Positions 5,161 through 8,139 of a stretch of DNA of 8,139 bases are shown one piece after another. A program made the translations under genes and the position numbers. The stretch covers positions 4,680 to 12,818 of the forward strand of contig MGNZ01000102.1 in assembly GCA_001795235.1 (NCBI GenBank), read 5' to 3'. The notes under the pieces were generated by a model that ran no database searches, had not been told where the DNA came from, and saw only the letters and a program-made list of their open reading frames with translations. Each line of letters starts with the position of its first letter. Positions within the stretch are counted from its first letter, which is position 1. The stretch comes from Chloroflexi bacterium RBG_16_64_32 (lineage in GTDB: Bacteria > Chloroflexota > Dehalococcoidia > SM23-28-2 > RBG-16-64-32).

Positions 5161-6441
5161 ATGAAGATAGATCTTGCATACGGCCGGACAGGCCTCCGAG
5201 TGGACCTGCCGGATCACGCTAAGGTGCTCGCTCCGGCGAAGGCGCCGGTCCTGCCTGACCCCGCCGGCGCCATACGCGAGGCTCTGCGCAAGCCGATGGG
5301 CTGTGCGCCGCTGCAAGAGCGGGTAATGCCGGGCGATAGCGTGGCCATCGTGTTCTCGGACGTCACGAGGCCGGCGCCGAACAAGACATTGATACCGGTC
5401 TTGCTGGAAGAGCTGGCCGAGGCCGGCATCGACCGCCGGTCGATTACCTTGATCAACGCGCTGGGCATGCACCGCATGAACACCCCGGAGGAGCTAGAAT
5501 CGATGCTTGGCCGGGACGTGGTGGAGAGCTTCCGCATCGTCCAGCACAACCCGGAGGACGAGGGCCAGCTCACGAGCCTCATTCCGAACAGACGGGGAGC
5601 GTCCATCACCGTGAACCGCCATTACATGCAGGCGAGGGTGAAGATCCTGACGGGACTGGTGGAGCCGCACATCTTCGCGGGATACTCGGGAGGGGGCAAG
5701 GCCGTGCTGCCCGGCATAGCCGGCGCGGATGCCGTGATGTCGAACCATAGCGGACCGATGGTGGGCGATCCCGGGTCGACCTGGTGCAACGTCAAGGGGA
5801 ACCCGATCTTCCGGGAGATACGAGAAGTGGCGCTGGCGACCGATCCCACGTTCGTCGTTAACGTTACGATTGACCAGGACAAGGCGGTCACGGGTGTTTT
5901 CGCGGGTTCGCTGGTGGAAGCCCACGACGCCGGCATCGCCTTCGCGGAGAAGACCTTCGTCCGGCCGATCCCGCAGGAGTTCGACATCGCGGTGACGAGC
6001 AACCTGGGCTACCCGTCTGATATCAACCTGTACCAGTCGTTCAAGGGGTTGTCGGTGGCGGCGCAGGGGGTGCGGATGGGCGGGGCGGTGGTGATGGCGG
6101 CGGAGTGCGCGGACGGCCTCGGCCTCATGCACTTTCAGGAGCTGCTGCAGGCGAGGTCGCACCCGGAGCGGCTACTGGAGATGTTCAGGGACAGGCGATC
6201 CCGCCACCACGACCAGTGGGGGGTCCAGGTGGGGGCGATGGCTATGGTGAAGGTGGAGAGCTACCTGTACTCCAGCATGGAGCCGGCGCTGACCCGGAAG
6301 GCGCACATGATCCCCTGCAAAGACGTATCCAAGACGGTCAACGAACTGCGGAAGCGCTACCGCAAGCGCCACGGCGGGGAGCCGAGCATTCTCGCGCTGC
6401 CCTACGGCCAGCTTACGGTGCCGCGGGTGACGCGGGGCTAG
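5161..6441 (+). CDS. larA: LarA-family nickel-pincer racemase (lactate racemase-like)
   Basis: LarA racemises D- and L-lactate by hydride transfer to a nickel-pincer nucleotide cofactor bound covalently to a lysine; relatives act on other 2-hydroxy acids. The 426 residues match the family length. Key residues of the Lactobacillus plantarum enzyme are recognisable with a constant offset: Asp67 and Arg70 in DVTRP, His104 in GMHRMNTPEE, His170 in EPHIFAGYSGG, cofactor Lys180, and nickel ligand His196 in SNH. Gln292 and Lys295 in YQSFKG also fit. The protein should therefore be active, though the substrate is uncertain. The residue before the lysine is Gly. The ATG at 5161 has GGAGGG at 5152-5157; a TTG at 5143 would add six residues. 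The cofactor genes larB, larC and larE are not in the window, so they must lie elsewhere if the protein works. The stop overlaps the convergent gene's stop. Confidence 0.85.
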   Translation: MKIDLAYGRTGLRVDLPDHAKVLAPAKAPVLPDPAGAIREALRKPMGCAPLQERVMPGDSVAIVFSDVTRPAPNKTLIPVLLEELAEAGIDRRSITLINALGMHRMNTPEELESMLGRDVVESFRIVQHNPEDEGQLTSLIPNRRGASITVNRHYMQARVKILTGLVEPHIFAGYSGGGKAVLPGIAGADAVMSNHSGPMVGDPGSTWCNVKGNPIFREIREVALATDPTFVVNVTIDQDKAVTGVFAGSLVEAHDAGIAFAEKTFVRPIPQEFDIAVTSNLGYPSDINLYQSFKGLSVAAQGVRMGGAVVMAAECADGLGLMHFQELLQARSHPERLLEMFRDRRSRHHDQWGVQVGAMAMVKVESYLYSSMEPALTRKAHMIPCKDVSKTVNELRKRYRKRHGGEPSILALPYGQLTVPRVTRG

Positions 6442-6914
6442 TCGAACGTGTCCGAACGGCTCGCGGCCTCGTACACGTGGTGGAGGCCGTGCAGCACGAT
6501 GCTGTTGGCCAGGATGTCTGAGACCAGCACCGCATCGGAGATGAAGCGTCGCCTGGCGTTGAGCTGCTCATCGGGGAGCGACTTCACGAAGCCGATCAGC
6601 TTGCCGTAGTTCTCCTCGAAGGCCGTCATGACCTGGTCCGGCGTCATCGACGCCATCGCCGCCACAGACCGCGCGTTCATCTCGTTCACGTTTATGCCTT
6701 CGGCTATGTCCCGGTCTTCGGGGGCGTTCATGAGGCCCTGTGCGAGGTTCGGTACGATGGCGGCCACGGACGCCAGGTGGCTGTACACCTCCTTGGGAGT
6801 CCACCCGCAAGGGCGTTTGGAGTCCCACTCGCCCTCGGCGAAGAGAGAGGTCGTTCGCCTTCCCTGCGCCACGGTCATCTCCAGTCCGGCGATTAGCTCT
6901 TCCCTTGAAGCCAT
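6438..6914 (-). CDS. DinB-like / mycothiol-dependent-type four-helix protein
   Basis: The 158 residues look like a DinB-fold four-helix bundle, a superfamily of metal-binding proteins that includes maleylpyruvate isomerase N-terminal domains and thiol-dependent transferases. The typical GWTPKEVYSHLA segment (37-48) carries His46. The C-terminal helix has LHGLHHVYEA, with His142 and His145/His146. Together these make a plausible three-histidine metal site. The length is normal. A strong AGGAGGG Shine-Dalgarno site at 6928-6922 lies 7 bases before the ATG. The gene starts 78 bp after the acyl-CoA dehydrogenase stop on the same strand, so the two may be co-transcribed. Its own stop and that of larA share the four bases CTAG (6438-6441). 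The reaction cannot be assigned from sequence alone. Confidence 0.75.
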   Translation of the reverse strand: MASREELIAGLEMTVAQGRRTTSLFAEGEWDSKRPCGWTPKEVYSHLASVAAIVPNLAQGLMNAPEDRDIAEGINVNEMNARSVAAMASMTPDQVMTAFEENYGKLIGFVKSLPDEQLNARRRFISDAVLVSDILANSIVLHGLHHVYEAASRSDTFD

Positions 6915-6992
6915 ACGTCTTCCCTCCTAGTGCTGGCGAGATCACATCTCATGCGCAGCCGGGGTTACGCGCTGGGAAATGTTGCGCTCGGT

Positions 6993-8139
6993 TCACCGGT
7001 CGCCCATCTGGAAGTCGTAGTATCCGCGAACTACGTCGAATCTACCCAGTTGGGCTCCTCCCTCCCAGAGCTGAATCTCCTTGCAGTCCCTCCAGTATTT
7101 CTCCAAGTTGAACTCCCGCATATAGCCGTAGGAGCCCATCAACTCCATGGCCTTGTTAGTGACCATGATGGCTACTTCGGCACCGTAGACCTTGGCGATG
7201 CTCCCCCGCGACAGGTGGCCAGGCGATTCCGGCGGCCCATAGGTCTCCGGGCGGTCGAACATGTAGGCCGCGGTCAAATAGTACGTCCTGGCGGTCTCGA
7301 CGCCGATGGCCATATCGGCCAGCATCCCGGCACAGATGGAATGCTCCCGGATGGGCTTCCCAGCCACGATTCTGTTCTTGGTGTACTCAAGAACCGTCTC
7401 AAAAGCGCCCTGAGCCGCCCCCACGGCCAGAGCCCCGCTCACTATCCTGCCCGTGGTCAGGTTGATCTGGAGCAGCCTCGCATCCTCTCCGGGGCCTGCG
7501 GCGCGGTCCTCCTTGGGGACCCTCACGTTGTCCAAATAGATATCGCAGTTTCTGTCCGCCTGCATGCCTGCCTTGTTCTCGAACTTGCCGAAGGAGAGCC
7601 CTTCGCTGGGATGAGGCACGTAAATCAAGGCGATGCCCTCGTCCCCCAGATTGGGGTTGGTAGTGCAGACAACACAGTAGTAGGAGGAGATGCCCGCGTT
7701 GCTGGGGAACCTCTTGCTTCCGTTCAGAACCCATTCATCTCCGTCCAAGATCGCCCTGGTAGAGATCCTTTTTCCGTGCAGGGCAGGGTTCTCAACGTCG
7801 CATCCCGCTTCGGGTTCCGTCATGGCGAAGCATCCTCTGCGCAGCTCGTCGCCACAGAAGACCGCGGCGACCTTGCGCAGTACCGCTTCGTTGTTGGCCC
7901 GGATCGCCGGCATAACGAACCACGCGGTGCAGCCTAGCGACACGGCGAGTCCGACGTCTCCTCGGGCGATCTCCTCCATGAGGATGCAGGTACCGGCGAC
8001 CGATCTCTGTGGCAGGCCGCCGTATCTCTCCGGCACTATGCTCCTCTGAAAACCGAGGTCCTTCAGCTTTTCCGATATCTTGTCGATGAGGATATGGTCC
8101 CTATCATCGTCCAGTTGTTGGCGGACAGGCATGATCTCG
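6993..8139 (-). CDS. Acyl-CoA dehydrogenase, N-terminus beyond the window
   Basis: Oxidises acyl-CoA to trans-2-enoyl-CoA using FAD, passing electrons to an electron-transfer flavoprotein. Numbering from the Met at 8132, CFAMTEPEAGCDVEN (101-115) and VLNGSKRF are the flavin and substrate segments. GRIVSGALAVGAAQGAFE begins the C-terminal helical domain. GSYGYMREFNLEKYWRD leads to LWEGG, whose Glu357 sits at the catalytic-base position. WEGG replaces the commoner YEGT. The frame stays open past that Met to the window edge (Glu-Ile before it), and EIMPVR is a typical internal segment, so about 20-30 residues are probably missing and the Met is not the start. It is followed by the DinB-like gene. 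It would feed the enoyl-CoA hydratase chemistry at the other end of the window, though the genes are far apart. The substrate is unknown. Confidence 0.92.
   Translation of the reverse strand, partial: EIMPVRQQLDDDRDHILIDKISEKLKDLGFQRSIVPERYGGLPQRSVAGTCILMEEIARGDVGLAVSLGCTAWFVMPAIRANNEAVLRKVAAVFCGDELRRGCFAMTEPEAGCDVENPALHGKRISTRAILDGDEWVLNGSKRFPSNAGISSYYCVVCTTNPNLGDEGIALIYVPHPSEGLSFGKFENKAGMQADRNCDIYLDNVRVPKEDRAAGPGEDARLLQINLTTGRIVSGALAVGAAQGAFETVLEYTKNRIVAGKPIREHSICAGMLADMAIGVETARTYYLTAAYMFDRPETYGPPESPGHLSRGSIAKVYGAEVAIMVTNKAMELMGSYGYMREFNLEKYWRDCKEIQLWEGGAQLGRFDVVRGYYDFQMGDR

Noticed and set aside
4690..5472. A 260-codon minus-strand frame spanning the oxidoreductase remnant and the larA start
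   Set aside because: The plus strand shows clear protein-family motifs through most of it. The minus translation is Arg/Gln/Val-rich with no recognisable domain.
6930..7937. A 335-codon plus-strand frame opposite the acyl-CoA dehydrogenase
   Set aside because: The dehydrogenase on the minus strand has all family motifs along the whole region, so the plus frame is a shadow.
1..8139. tRNA or rRNA genes
   Set aside because: No cloverleaf with a terminal TTC-type loop and acceptor stem, and no rRNA-like conserved segment, was recognised in the intergenic gaps.

Overview
The window is GC-rich bacterial DNA with short intergenic gaps, Shine-Dalgarno sites and many CoA-metabolism genes. The gene set (acyl-CoA ligase, enoyl-CoA hydratase, acyl-CoA dehydrogenase, luciferase-like oxidoreductase remnant, LarA-type racemase) and the GC-rich hairpin repeats would fit an uncultured Chloroflexota/Dehalococcoidia-like heterotroph. 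That assignment is an inference from gene content, not from a marker gene.

Layout. Positions 1-504 hold no convincing intact gene. They contain eight short hairpins, nearly all with a TGAA/TTCA-type tetraloop, plus a 61-bp broken copy of the start of the next gene. The plus strand then carries an enoyl-CoA hydratase (505-1287) and an AMP-forming acyl-CoA ligase (1314-2921), which look like an operon, followed by a small membrane protein (3022-3354). A minus-strand group reads from 4627 to 3358: a RimI-type ribosomal-protein acetyltransferase, a small helical protein, and a small beta-rich protein. Back on the plus strand is a decayed, frameshifted luciferase-like monooxygenase (about 4747-5133), then an apparently intact LarA-family nickel-pincer racemase (5161-6441). 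The right end is a minus-strand pair: an acyl-CoA dehydrogenase whose N-terminus lies beyond the window (6993-8139) and a DinB-like protein (6438-6914).

How they fit together. The ligase would activate a carboxylic acid to its CoA thioester. An acyl-CoA dehydrogenase and an enoyl-CoA hydratase would then carry out the first oxidation and hydration steps of a beta-oxidation-type route. The dehydrogenase is not co-transcribed with the other two, so a shared pathway is only suggested. LarA could interconvert stereoisomers of a 2-hydroxy acid; its true substrate cannot be read from the sequence.

The least ordinary region is the first 500 bp. Two of its hairpin units (369-392 and 415-438) are inverted copies of one 24-nt sequence. 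They share a GTAG-headed flank, and two stem base pairs differ by compensating changes in both arms. This is the architecture of REP/REPIN elements mobilised by a Y1 (RAYT) transposase, although no such transposase gene is in the window. The repeats separate a displaced gene start, with its own good ribosome-binding site, from the intact hydratase gene.
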